Of a stretch of 64,000 bases of DNA, positions 17,262 to 23,929 are shown piece after piece. The DNA comes from Microbacterium sp. nov. GSS16 (GTDB taxonomy: Bacteria > Actinomycetota > Actinomycetes > Actinomycetales > Microbacteriaceae): assembly GCF_028198145.1 (NCBI RefSeq), contig NZ_CP116338.1:620001-684000 (forward strand), read 5' to 3'. The first letter of the stretch is position 1; each line of letters starts with the position of its first letter. Below the pieces are notes generated by a model. That model did no database searches, was not told where the DNA came from, and saw only the letters and a program-made list of their open reading frames with translations. The translations under genes were made by a program, and so were the position numbers.

Positions 17262-18341
17262 ATGAGCACCTCCGATGCTGCGCACACGACCATCCGCCAG
17301 GGAATCGTACCCGGCTATCTGCTGGCCCGGCTGGCGCGTTCCGAGCGCTATCCGCGCGCCGCCCAGGCCGCACGGCAGACGCTCATCGCGGGCCGCCCGG
17401 CCTTCCATGCGGCGCTCGAGCTGTCGATCGACGCGAACGGAGCACTGGTCGCCGAGGTGACCTCGGCGCCGACCCGCACGATCTTCGATGCGCAGAACAC
17501 CGAGACCCTGCCGGGGCTGGTCGTGCGCGCCGAAGACGACGAGCCGGTGGCAGACGACACGGTGAACGAGGCGTTCGAGGGGCTGGGGGCGACCTTCCAG
17601 ATGCTGCTCGACGCGTTCGAGCGCGATTCGCTCGACGGTGCGGGAGCTCCGCTGCACGCCACCGTGCACTACGGCGAGGACTACGACAACGCCTTCTGGG
17701 ACGGCTCGCGCATGGTGTTCGGCGACGGCGACGGCGAGGTGTTCGTGGGCTTCACCCGCTCAATCTCGGTGATCGGTCACGAGCTGGGTCACGGGGTGAT
17801 CCAGAGCACGGCCGGGCTCGTCTACCGCGACCAGTCCGGCGCGCTCAACGAATCGATCGCCGACGTGCTGGGGGCTCTGACCGAGCAGCATCTGCTCGGA
17901 CAGACGGCCGATCAGGCGTCGTGGCTTGTCGGCGAGGGCATCTTCACCGACGCCGTGCAGGGCCGGGCTCTGCGCTCGATGCTCGAGCCCGGCACCGCCT
18001 ATGACGACGATGAGCTGGGCAAGGATCCGCAGCCCGCGCATATGCGCGACTACGTGCAGACCGTGGAGGACAACGGTGGCGTGCACATCAACTCCGGCAT
18101 CCCGAACCGGGCCTTCGCACTTGCGGCGACAGCCCTCGGCGGGCACGCGTGGGAGGGCGCAGGTCTCGCCTGGTACCGCGCGCTCACGGGCGACCTGTCG
18201 TCGACGGCGGATTTCAGCGAGTTCGCCGAGAAGACCATCACCGCGGCGGCCGGCATCGGGGCTACCGTGGAGTCAGCGGTCCGCGACGCGTGGACCGCGG
18301 TCGGAGTCATCGATGGTGCACGAGATCGAACCCCCCGCTGA
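17262..18341 (+). CDS. Protealysin-like M4 family metallopeptidase
   Basis: A 359-residue zinc protease of the short protealysin subgroup of M4. The first 50 residues (IVPGYLLARLARSE and so on) resemble the compact propeptide of protealysins rather than the long thermolysin propeptide, and there is no signal peptide. The catalytic HELGH is at 173-177, and the third zinc ligand is Glu197 in GALNESIAD. The C-terminal domain has the active-site His segment GGVHINSGIPNRAF. The downstream gene overlaps by 29 bases and encodes an emfourin-like inhibitor, the standard partner of protealysin. It is likely kept inactive in the cytoplasm and regulated by its propeptide and by the inhibitor. Confidence 0.9.
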   Translation: MSTSDAAHTTIRQGIVPGYLLARLARSERYPRAAQAARQTLIAGRPAFHAALELSIDANGALVAEVTSAPTRTIFDAQNTETLPGLVVRAEDDEPVADDTVNEAFEGLGATFQMLLDAFERDSLDGAGAPLHATVHYGEDYDNAFWDGSRMVFGDGDGEVFVGFTRSISVIGHELGHGVIQSTAGLVYRDQSGALNESIADVLGALTEQHLLGQTADQASWLVGEGIFTDAVQGRALRSMLEPGTAYDDDELGKDPQPAHMRDYVQTVEDNGGVHINSGIPNRAFALAATALGGHAWEGAGLAWYRALTGDLSSTADFSEFAEKTITAAAGIGATVESAVRDAWTAVGVIDGARDRTPR

Positions 18342-18669
18342 CGGGGCCGGAACCGGTGATGCGCAGGATCGCATCGTCGTCGCCGTGGTGCGCACCGGCG
18401 GCATCGCCGGACTCCGCCGCCGGTGGCGGGCGGAGCCGGCACCCGAGCAGACGCCGAGCTGGATCGAGCTCGTCGACCGCTGCCCGTGGGACGAGCACCT
18501 GGATCCGGATGCCCGTGGCGCCGACCGCTATGTGTGGAGCATCCATGCGCGAGTGCGCGACGAGCAGCGCGAGCAGGTCATTCCCGACACACGTCTCGAG
18601 GGTGCCTGGCGCGAGCTCGTCGATGCGGTGCGCGACGCCGACACCCACGCCGACGAACCCACGCGGTGA
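18313..18669 (+). CDS. Emfourin-like protealysin inhibitor
   Basis: A 118-residue protein in a different frame, starting at ATG 18313 inside the protease 3' end. It contains RIVVAVVRTGGIAGLRRRW near the N-terminus, then WIELVDRCPW and YVWSIHARV, which is the emfourin (M4in) pattern: a small beta/alpha inhibitor encoded next to protealysin-type proteases that binds the enzyme tightly. Emfourins are known to block M4 proteases by occupying the active-site cleft. Position, overlap and size all match that pairing, so I am fairly confident despite short conserved stretches. Confidence 0.8.
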   Translation: MVHEIEPPADGAGTGDAQDRIVVAVVRTGGIAGLRRRWRAEPAPEQTPSWIELVDRCPWDEHLDPDARGADRYVWSIHARVRDEQREQVIPDTRLEGAWRELVDAVRDADTHADEPTR

Positions 18670-18703
18670 GCCCGACAGCGCAGGCGCGGAGGAGAATGTA
18701 GAC

Positions 18704-18916
18704 ATGGGATTGTTCACACAGAAGCCGCAGGAGCCCAGTGCGTGGGCCGCGCTGCCCGGTGAGCCGATCGACGAGACGAACCCGACCGAGCAGCTCGACG
18801 AGGCCCCCTCGCTCGACCTGCTGGATGTGGGCCTCAGCGCGCAGTACTCCACCATCGTCTTCCCCGTGAAGGCGCCTGCGCCGGAGGCGGCCGACGTCGC
18901 CGACGCGGGCGAGTGA
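18704..18916 (+). CDS. Small acidic hypothetical protein
   Basis: A 70-residue protein starting MGLFTQKPQEPSAWAALPGE, with no membrane segment and a net acidic charge. GGAGGA lies about ten bases before the ATG. It follows the emfourin-like gene by 34 bases and may belong to the same transcript. I recognise no family; the good ribosome site and codon use argue that it is real. Confidence 0.6.
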   Translation: MGLFTQKPQEPSAWAALPGEPIDETNPTEQLDEAPSLDLLDVGLSAQYSTIVFPVKAPAPEAADVADAGE

Positions 18917-18930
18917 CGCCCGCGTAGCGG

Positions 18931-19239
18931 TCAGCGCTTGCGGGCGCGTCGGGACGCGACGAACAGCACCGCGCCGCCGGCCAGCAGCGCCGCCACGGCC
19001 GCGATCCGCATGGGCAGCAGGTCTTCGGTGTAGCGCGAGGTGAACGACACAAGCGCCAGGAAGAACCCGGCTGCGAGCAGCACCGCTGATCCCAGCCAGG
19101 TGCGCAGCGGCATCCGCCGCGCAGCGCCCTGCTGTCGGCCGCTGCCGGGGCTCGGCCGGTGGAACATGCGCGCGATGACGATCACGACCAGCGCGATCAC
19201 GACCACGATGATCGCGGTCTTCAGCGCGAATCCGGTCAC
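18931..19239 (-). CDS. Small three-helix membrane protein
   Basis: A 102-residue protein with three hydrophobic segments: about residues 6-24 (TAIIVVVIALVVIVIARMF), 47-68 (TWLGSAVLLAAGFFLALV) and 77-96. A basic tail (SRRARKR) suggests the C-terminus is cytoplasmic. It is convergent with the preceding small gene and divergent from RNase H, with 54 bases between the starts. No family recognised. Confidence 0.65.
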   Translation of the reverse strand: MTGFALKTAIIVVVIALVVIVIARMFHRPSPGSGRQQGAARRMPLRTWLGSAVLLAAGFFLALVSFTSRYTEDLLPMRIAAVAALLAGGAVLFVASRRARKR

Positions 19240-19293
19240 TCCTCGAGGGTACCCACTGCGGGCGGTGTCTCACCGACGCCCTACGGTTGAAGG

Positions 19294-20010
19294 ATGACGA
19301 TCACCGCCGCCGCCGACGGCTCCGCCCTCGGCAATCCGGGCCCCAGTGGCTGGGCCTGGTACATCGACGACGACCGCTGGGCCGCCGGCGGTTCACCGCA
19401 CGGCACCAACAACCAGGGCGAGCTGCAGGCGGTGCTCGAGCTGCTGCGCGCGACCGCCGGCGTCGACGAGAAGCTCGTCATCGAGTGCGATTCGCGCTAT
19501 GTCATCGACTCGGTGACGAAGTGGATGCCGGGATGGAAGCGCCGCGGCTGGCGCAAGGCCGACGGCGCTCCGGTGCTGAACCGCGACCTGCTCGAGGGCA
19601 TCGACGAGGCGATGCGCGGCCGCGACGTGGAGTTCTCGTGGGTGAAGGGGCACGCCGGGCATCCGCTCAACGAAGCTGCCGACGAGCGCGCGAACGCCGC
19701 CGCGAAGGCGTATCAGCAGAAGCAGGAGCCGCGTCGGGGACCCGGCTTCGCCTCCGCCGCCGATGCCGGTGCCGCTCTCGCCGGGGCGATGGCGGTGTCG
19801 GGCTCCAGCTCGGCGCGTGCCACTCCCGATGCCGCGCTGCTGTGGGCCGAGCCCGCCGATCTTCTCGACGGGCTCGACGAGTTCGACGCAGCCGCATCCG
19901 CTCCCCTCGAGCTGACCATCTCGCTGACCGGGGCCGAGCACGCGCGTCTGCGCGACCGCGCCGACGCGCAGGGTGTCTCCCTCGAAGAGGCGCTGCGCCG
20001 ACTGATCTGA
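19294..20010 (+). CDS. rnhA: Ribonuclease H with C-terminal extension
   Basis: RNase H cleaves the RNA strand of RNA-DNA hybrids. The first about 145 residues form the type 1 fold with the metal-binding acids: Asp8 (AAADGSALGNPGP), Glu43 (NNQGELQAV), Asp66 (IECDSRYVIDSV) and an Asp in NEAADERAN, plus the WVKGHAGHPLN loop carrying the conserved His. A linker of about 50 residues rich in Ala and Ser leads to a 35-residue C-terminal piece (LELTISLTGAEHARLRDRADA) that looks like a ribbon-helix-helix or dimerisation motif. That extension is longer than in the minimal E. coli enzyme and may add binding or oligomerisation. Confidence 0.9.
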   Translation: MTITAAADGSALGNPGPSGWAWYIDDDRWAAGGSPHGTNNQGELQAVLELLRATAGVDEKLVIECDSRYVIDSVTKWMPGWKRRGWRKADGAPVLNRDLLEGIDEAMRGRDVEFSWVKGHAGHPLNEAADERANAAAKAYQQKQEPRRGPGFASAADAGAALAGAMAVSGSSSARATPDAALLWAEPADLLDGLDEFDAAASAPLELTISLTGAEHARLRDRADAQGVSLEEALRRLI

Positions 20011-20055
20011 GCTCGCGCGACCCGACAGCGGACGCTGCCTGCGTACACTCGCGGA

Positions 20056-20436
20056 ATGGCATCCGTTCCGCAGACGATCACCCGCACCGCTCTCGGCGGG
20101 CTGCTGCTGTTCACCGGAGTGGCGCATCTCACCTTCGGCCGACGCGGGTTCCGCGTCGCGGTGCCCGATTGGGTGCCCGGCGATCCGGACACGACGGTGG
20201 TGGCGTCAGGATGGGCTGAGATCGCACTGGGCTCGGCACTGCTGCTCGCGCGGCGGCGCCGGCGCGGCATCGGCCGCCTCATCGCGCTGTTCTTCATCGC
20301 CGTGCTGCCCGGAAACGTGTCGCAGTGGACGCATCACCGCAGCGCCCCGGGCCTCGACACCGAGATGAAGCGGTTCGGGCGCCTGTTCCTGCAGCCGGTG
20401 CTGGTGCTGCTGGCCCTGTGGTCGACCCGCGACTGA
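20056..20436 (+). CDS. DoxX-like small membrane protein, copy 1
   Basis: A 126-residue protein with four hydrophobic segments: LGGLLLFTGVAHLTFG, TTVVASGWAEIALGSALLLARR, LIALFFIAVLPGNVSQW and LQPVLVLLALWST. HLTFGRRGFRVAVPDWVPGDPD and GNVSQWTHHR are typical of the DoxX-like family. The function of such proteins is poorly defined; some take part in redox-linked membrane complexes. A close paralogue lies 1.5 kb away at 21567-21950, with a mechanosensitive channel gene on the other strand between them. Confidence 0.78.
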   Translation: MASVPQTITRTALGGLLLFTGVAHLTFGRRGFRVAVPDWVPGDPDTTVVASGWAEIALGSALLLARRRRRGIGRLIALFFIAVLPGNVSQWTHHRSAPGLDTEMKRFGRLFLQPVLVLLALWSTRD

Positions 20437-20439
20437 CGC

Positions 20440-21471
20440 TCAGCTCTCGAGCGAGACGCGTGTGCGCGGCAGGGCATCCGGATGCTCCTGCTGCAGCCAG
20501 GTCATCATCTGCTCGCGGACGTCGCAGCGCAGGGTCCACAGGTCATCGGAGTCCTTGGCCGAGACCGTGCAGCGCACGGTGACGAAGCCGCCCTGCGAGT
20601 CGGTGACGACCACGCCGCTGCTGCGGCGGTCCCAGGCCTCGGAGGCCGCCACGATCTCGTCGAACTTGGCGCGCACGGCATCCATCGGCACCCGCCAGTC
20701 GAGGTCGAGGTAGACGGTGCCGAGGATGGCGTCCGAGCGGCGGGTCCACGTCTCGATGACGTTGGTCGTGAAGTAGCTGCAGGGGATGACCAGGCGGCGC
20801 TCGTCCCAGAGATACACGACGATGTACGACAGGTTGATCTCGCCGATCCGGCCGAACTGCTCTTCGATGACGACGACGTCGCCCACGCGGATCGAGTCGG
20901 TGAAGGCGATCTGGATGCCGGCGATGAGGTTGCCGAAGATCGACTGCGCCGCGAGTCCCGCGATCACCGAGACGATGCCCGCCGAGGCCAGCACGCTCGT
21001 GCCCACCACTCGCAGCGCCGGGAACGAGAACAGCGCCATGCCGACCGCGATCACCGCGATGAGGACGACGGTGAGCCGCTGGATGATGAGGATCTGGGTG
21101 CGGCGGCGACGCAGGTCGGCGCCGGTGAAGGTCGCCTTCTCGCGGGTGAGCAGGCCTTCGAATGCGAACGAGGCGACGGTGCCGAGCAGCCAGGCGCCGG
21201 CGAGGATCGTGCCGATCAGCAGCAGGTGCGAGACGCCCGGCCACCAGTCCTCCCGCGCCGGCTGAGTGACGGATGCGGCGATCCAGAGCGCGACGATGAG
21301 CACGACCACCGCCCACGGGCGGCGGGCACGACGATAGAGGTCGCGCGTCCAGGCGGCCCTGCGCCCGACCAGCGAGGTGATGGCATGCGGGGCGAGCACG
21401 GCGGCGATCGCGGCCGCCAGGGCGATGGCGACGGCGACGGCGGTTCCGGTCCACGAGGTCCAATCGAGCAT
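20440..21471 (-). CDS. MscS-type small-conductance mechanosensitive channel
   Basis: A 343-residue membrane protein. The N-terminal half has three to four hydrophobic helices; the pore-lining TM3 equivalent is about residues 155-185 (TSVLASAGIVSVIAGLAAQ), followed by SIFGNLIAGIQIAFTDSIRVGD, the conserved MscS beta-domain entry. The C-terminal cytoplasmic part has GRIGEINLSYIVVYLWD, VIPCSYFTTNVIETWT and the alpha/beta cage. It is predicted to open on membrane stretch and release solutes after osmotic downshock. It is convergent with the first DoxX-like gene, with three bases between stops. Confidence 0.9.
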   Translation of the reverse strand: MLDWTSWTGTAVAVAIALAAAIAAVLAPHAITSLVGRRAAWTRDLYRRARRPWAVVVLIVALWIAASVTQPAREDWWPGVSHLLLIGTILAGAWLLGTVASFAFEGLLTREKATFTGADLRRRRTQILIIQRLTVVLIAVIAVGMALFSFPALRVVGTSVLASAGIVSVIAGLAAQSIFGNLIAGIQIAFTDSIRVGDVVVIEEQFGRIGEINLSYIVVYLWDERRLVIPCSYFTTNVIETWTRRSDAILGTVYLDLDWRVPMDAVRAKFDEIVAASEAWDRRSSGVVVTDSQGGFVTVRCTVSAKDSDDLWTLRCDVREQMMTWLQQEHPDALPRTRVSLES

Positions 21472-21566
21472 CCCTCCACGGTAGGCGCAGCCCGGGCGCG
21501 AAGCTGTGTGCCCGGTGACCGGCGGCGGGCCGGCCTCGGCTTCCGCACGGCGCGTACCATCGGGGC

Positions 21567-21950
21567 ATGACGTCTCCCGCTCGCATGCTCGCCCGTATCG
21601 CCCTCGGCGGATTCCTCACCTTCGCCGGGGTCAGCCACCTCACCGTCGCGCGCAAGGAGTTCCAGGCGCAGGTGCCCGACTGGGTGCCGCTCGACCCCGA
21701 CACCACGGTGGTGGCGTCGGGTGCGGTCGAGATCGGCCTCGGCACCGCGCTGCTGTTCGCCTGGCGCCGGCGCCGGCTGGTCGGGGTGCTGACCGCGCTG
21801 TTCTTCCTCGCGATCTTCCCCGGCAACGTGTCGCAGTGGACGCATCACCGCGACGGGTTCGGGCTCGACACCGACATGAAGCGCTTCGCGCGACTGTTCT
21901 TCCAGCCCGTGCTCGTGTGGCTCGCGCTGTGGAGCACCCGCCGCGGCTGA
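21567..21950 (+). CDS. DoxX-like small membrane protein, copy 2
   Basis: A 127-residue paralogue of the gene at 20056-20436. It shares VSHLTVARKEFQAQVPDWVP, the segment TTVVASGAVEIGLGTALLF, IFPGNVSQWTHHR and a C-terminal LWLALWSTRR-like end (VLVWLALWST). The four hydrophobic segments match copy 1. It is divergent from the channel gene and convergent with the SRPBCC gene. Family assignment rests on the same motifs as copy 1. Confidence 0.78.
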   Translation: MTSPARMLARIALGGFLTFAGVSHLTVARKEFQAQVPDWVPLDPDTTVVASGAVEIGLGTALLFAWRRRRLVGVLTALFFLAIFPGNVSQWTHHRDGFGLDTDMKRFARLFFQPVLVWLALWSTRRG

Positions 21951-21965
21951 GCGGACCCGTGTCGG

Positions 21966-22946
21966 TCAGACGGTGAGCACCGCCGACTCGAGCCGCCGGT
22001 ACGAGGCCTCCATGCCGTCGGCCATGCCGGTGGCGAGGATCATGTCGCGGGTCTCTTTGTCGGGGTACTCGATGAGCACGGTGACGAGCGTCGCGCCGTC
22101 CTCCTCGTAGAGGTTCAGGTCGTTCAGCGTCTCGGGGCCGTCTGTGCCCTGCATCCGCTCGGTCGTCACCGCGCGACGCGGGGCGTCGACGAGCAGCGTC
22201 TCGCCCTCGAAGCCGAACGGCTCGCCCTCGGTGTCGCCGACGGGCGCCCACGAGTTGCGGAAGCTCTCGCCTGGCTCGTTGCCGACGACGCACTCGGTCA
22301 TCGCCCATCCGTCGGGTCCGAGCATCCATCGCTTGATCAGCTCGGGTTCGGTGTACGCGCGCCAGACCAGCTCGCGCGGGCCCTCGACGAGCCGGGTGAT
22401 GCGCACGTGCGTGTCGTCGAGCAGTTCGACGCGCGTGCCCTTGCCCTGGGCGTAGTCGCGCAGATCCTGCAGCACGGCGTCGAGCTGCGACATCGCCATG
22501 CGGGTGCCCTCGACGGCGCCCATCGCGACGATCTGCTCGAGCGCCTCGAGCGAGGCGAAGTGGCTGGTGTTGCGCATGCGCGTGCCGGTGGGGGTGGGTT
22601 CGAAGGTGAACTCCATGCGCATCGCGGGCAGGTCGTCGTTGGCGTTGCCCTGCTCGTCGGCGAACCCGTCGAGCACCTCGAAGCGGTGTGGCTGCTCGAT
22701 GGCGAGGAACTCCCAGTACCCGGATGCCTTCTCACCTCGCGGTCCGTGCATCGTGTAGGTGGCGCAGCCGCCCACCTGGTGGTCCCACGAGGTGAAGGTC
22801 GCCGGCCAGCTCGGCGGGCCCCAGAAGCGGCCGAGCTGCTCGGGGTCGCTGTAGACGCCCCAGACGCGCTCGATCGGAGCGGCGAGATCGGCGATCACCG
22901 TCATGGTCAGGTTCTCGTGGTCGGTGATGATGTCGGTGACAGGCAT
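21966..22946 (-). CDS. Tandem SRPBCC (AHSA1-like) domain protein
   Basis: A 326-residue protein with two START-like AHSA1 domains. The first (about 10-160) opens LTMTVIADLAAPIERVWGVYSDPEQLGRFWGPP; only the short cores IERVW and FWGPP are diagnostic. The second (about 165-325) has ITRLVEGPRELVWRAYTEPE and KRWMLGP. Such domains bind hydrophobic ligands in a deep cavity. The start is ATG 22946, with AAGGAGA upstream; it lies two bases after the ArsR stop, so the two are co-transcribed. ArsR-AHSA1 pairs are common in actinobacteria, with the regulator controlling its own operon. The ligand is unknown. Confidence 0.87.
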   Translation of the reverse strand: MPVTDIITDHENLTMTVIADLAAPIERVWGVYSDPEQLGRFWGPPSWPATFTSWDHQVGGCATYTMHGPRGEKASGYWEFLAIEQPHRFEVLDGFADEQGNANDDLPAMRMEFTFEPTPTGTRMRNTSHFASLEALEQIVAMGAVEGTRMAMSQLDAVLQDLRDYAQGKGTRVELLDDTHVRITRLVEGPRELVWRAYTEPELIKRWMLGPDGWAMTECVVGNEPGESFRNSWAPVGDTEGEPFGFEGETLLVDAPRRAVTTERMQGTDGPETLNDLNLYEEDGATLVTVLIEYPDKETRDMILATGMADGMEASYRRLESAVLTV

Positions 22947-22947
22947 G

Positions 22948-23334
22948 TCAGTCTCCTTTGACGTGGTTTTCGGGGTCTTCCTGGGCCGGTGAGCCTGTCG
23001 AACCGCTCGCCAGCAGGTCGTCGAGCCGGGCGATGCGTGCCCGCCACAGCTCTTCGTATCGGGCGAGAAGCGCCCGCGCACGGGCGATCATCTCGGGGTT
23101 CGCGCGGACGAGCCGCTCGCGTCCCTCGGCGCGCTTGACGATGAGGCCGGCCTCTTCGAGGACGGCGACATGCTTCTGCACCGCCGCGAACGACATCTCG
23201 TAGTCGCTCGCGAGGGTGGAGACGGAATGCTCGCGCTCGATCGTCCGGCGCAGGATGTCACGCCGGGTGGAGATCGCGAGCGCATGGAAAACACGGTCGA
23301 TCTCCGCTTCGCTGAGTTCTGTTTGTACAACCAT
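22948..23334 (-). CDS. ArsR/SmtB-type transcriptional regulator
   Basis: A 128-residue winged-helix regulator: VFHALAISTRRDILRR (helix 1-2), VSTLASDYEMSFAAVQKHVAVLEEAGLIVKR as the helix-turn-helix and recognition helix, then RERLVRANPE as the wing. No metal-binding Cys pair is seen, so this belongs to the non-metal ArsR group often paired with AHSA1 proteins. The C-terminal 18 residues (SGSTGSPAQ and following) are encoded partly by a dispersed repeat and look like a late addition. The start codon sits inside a 20-base perfect palindrome, so binding there would block both transcription and translation initiation: negative autoregulation. Confidence 0.88.
   Translation of the reverse strand: MVVQTELSEAEIDRVFHALAISTRRDILRRTIEREHSVSTLASDYEMSFAAVQKHVAVLEEAGLIVKRAEGRERLVRANPEMIARARALLARYEELWRARIARLDDLLASGSTGSPAQEDPENHVKGD
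22988..23004. repeat. Short dispersed intergenic-type repeat inside the ArsR 3' end
   Basis: The minus strand reads GGTTCGACAGGCTCACC, a word I know as a frequent intergenic repeat in Microbacteriaceae and related actinobacteria. Here it lies in the coding sequence and gives the residues STGSPA near the protein end. The dispersed-repeat claim is from memory and not tested in this window. Confidence 0.4.
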
Positions 23335-23344
23335 TTGGTTGTAC
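23325..23344. promoter_or_regulatory. Palindromic operator over the ArsR start codon
   Basis: A perfect 20-base palindrome with 9-base half sites GTACAACCA and TGGTTGTAC around a central TT. The CAT complement of the ArsR ATG (23332-23334) falls inside it. ArsR-AHSA1 operons commonly carry an ACAACCA...TGGTTGT-like operator, so this is very probably the autoregulatory site. Confidence 0.8.
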
Positions 23345-23456
23345 GTTAGAACGACCGGAGGCTGCTGTCAAGAACTTTTCTTGCGATCCCGATTCCCAGC
23401 CCGTCGATGTCGAAAAGGCCGCCGCCGGAGGCCAGGATGCCGACACCATCCGCAAG

Positions 23457-23891
23457 TTGGTCACTCACTCGCAGGCCGCGGGGACACTGGAGGGTCACTA
23501 CTCCGAGTCGATCGCCAGCGTGATCGACCTGAGCGCCCGGCGCGTCGGCGACGTCGTCCGATCCGACCGCGCACCGACGTCCGTCCCCGCGACGGCGACC
23601 GTCGCCGAGGTGCAGGCCGTGGCGGCCGAGTCCGGCCACCTGCGCATCCTGGTGGGCGAGGGGCCGTCGTCCCGGGTCGTGCACGTCCGCGACACCCTCT
23701 CCGCGCCCGCGCTCACGAGCGCCGATGCCATCGCTCGTGACGCGCTCGTGCTCGCGCCGTCCGCGTCGGCGTACGACGCGCTGGCGCAGATGCGCCGCGA
23801 TCGCGTGCAGTTGGCGACCGTGGTCGACGAGGGCCGCCTGCTGGGCGTGGTCACCCTCGACGATCTGCTGCAGGAGGTTCTGCCCGCCTGA
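23457..23891 (+). CDS. CBS-pair protein, likely truncated remnant of a CNNM/HlyC-type protein
   Basis: About 144 residues. IRKLVTHSQAAGTLEGHYSE followed by VIDLSARRVGDVV and SVPATATVAEVQAVAAESGH is the join between the membrane part and the CBS pair of TlyC/CNNM-type transporters; the second CBS half ends LATVVDEGRLLGVVTLDDLLQE. The DUF21 membrane domain of about 190 residues that should come first is absent. The reading frame stays open upstream to about 23319 but offers no ATG or GTG with a ribosome site, and TTG 23457 is only the first permissible codon. It abuts the divergent ArsR operator. I favour a 5'-deleted remnant, but a stand-alone CBS protein cannot be excluded. Confidence 0.55.
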   Translation: MVTHSQAAGTLEGHYSESIASVIDLSARRVGDVVRSDRAPTSVPATATVAEVQAVAAESGHLRILVGEGPSSRVVHVRDTLSAPALTSADAIARDALVLAPSASAYDALAQMRRDRVQLATVVDEGRLLGVVTLDDLLQEVLPA

Positions 23892-23929
23892 CACGGCTGC
23901 GACCGCGCCGCACGCCGTCTTCGGCCCGC

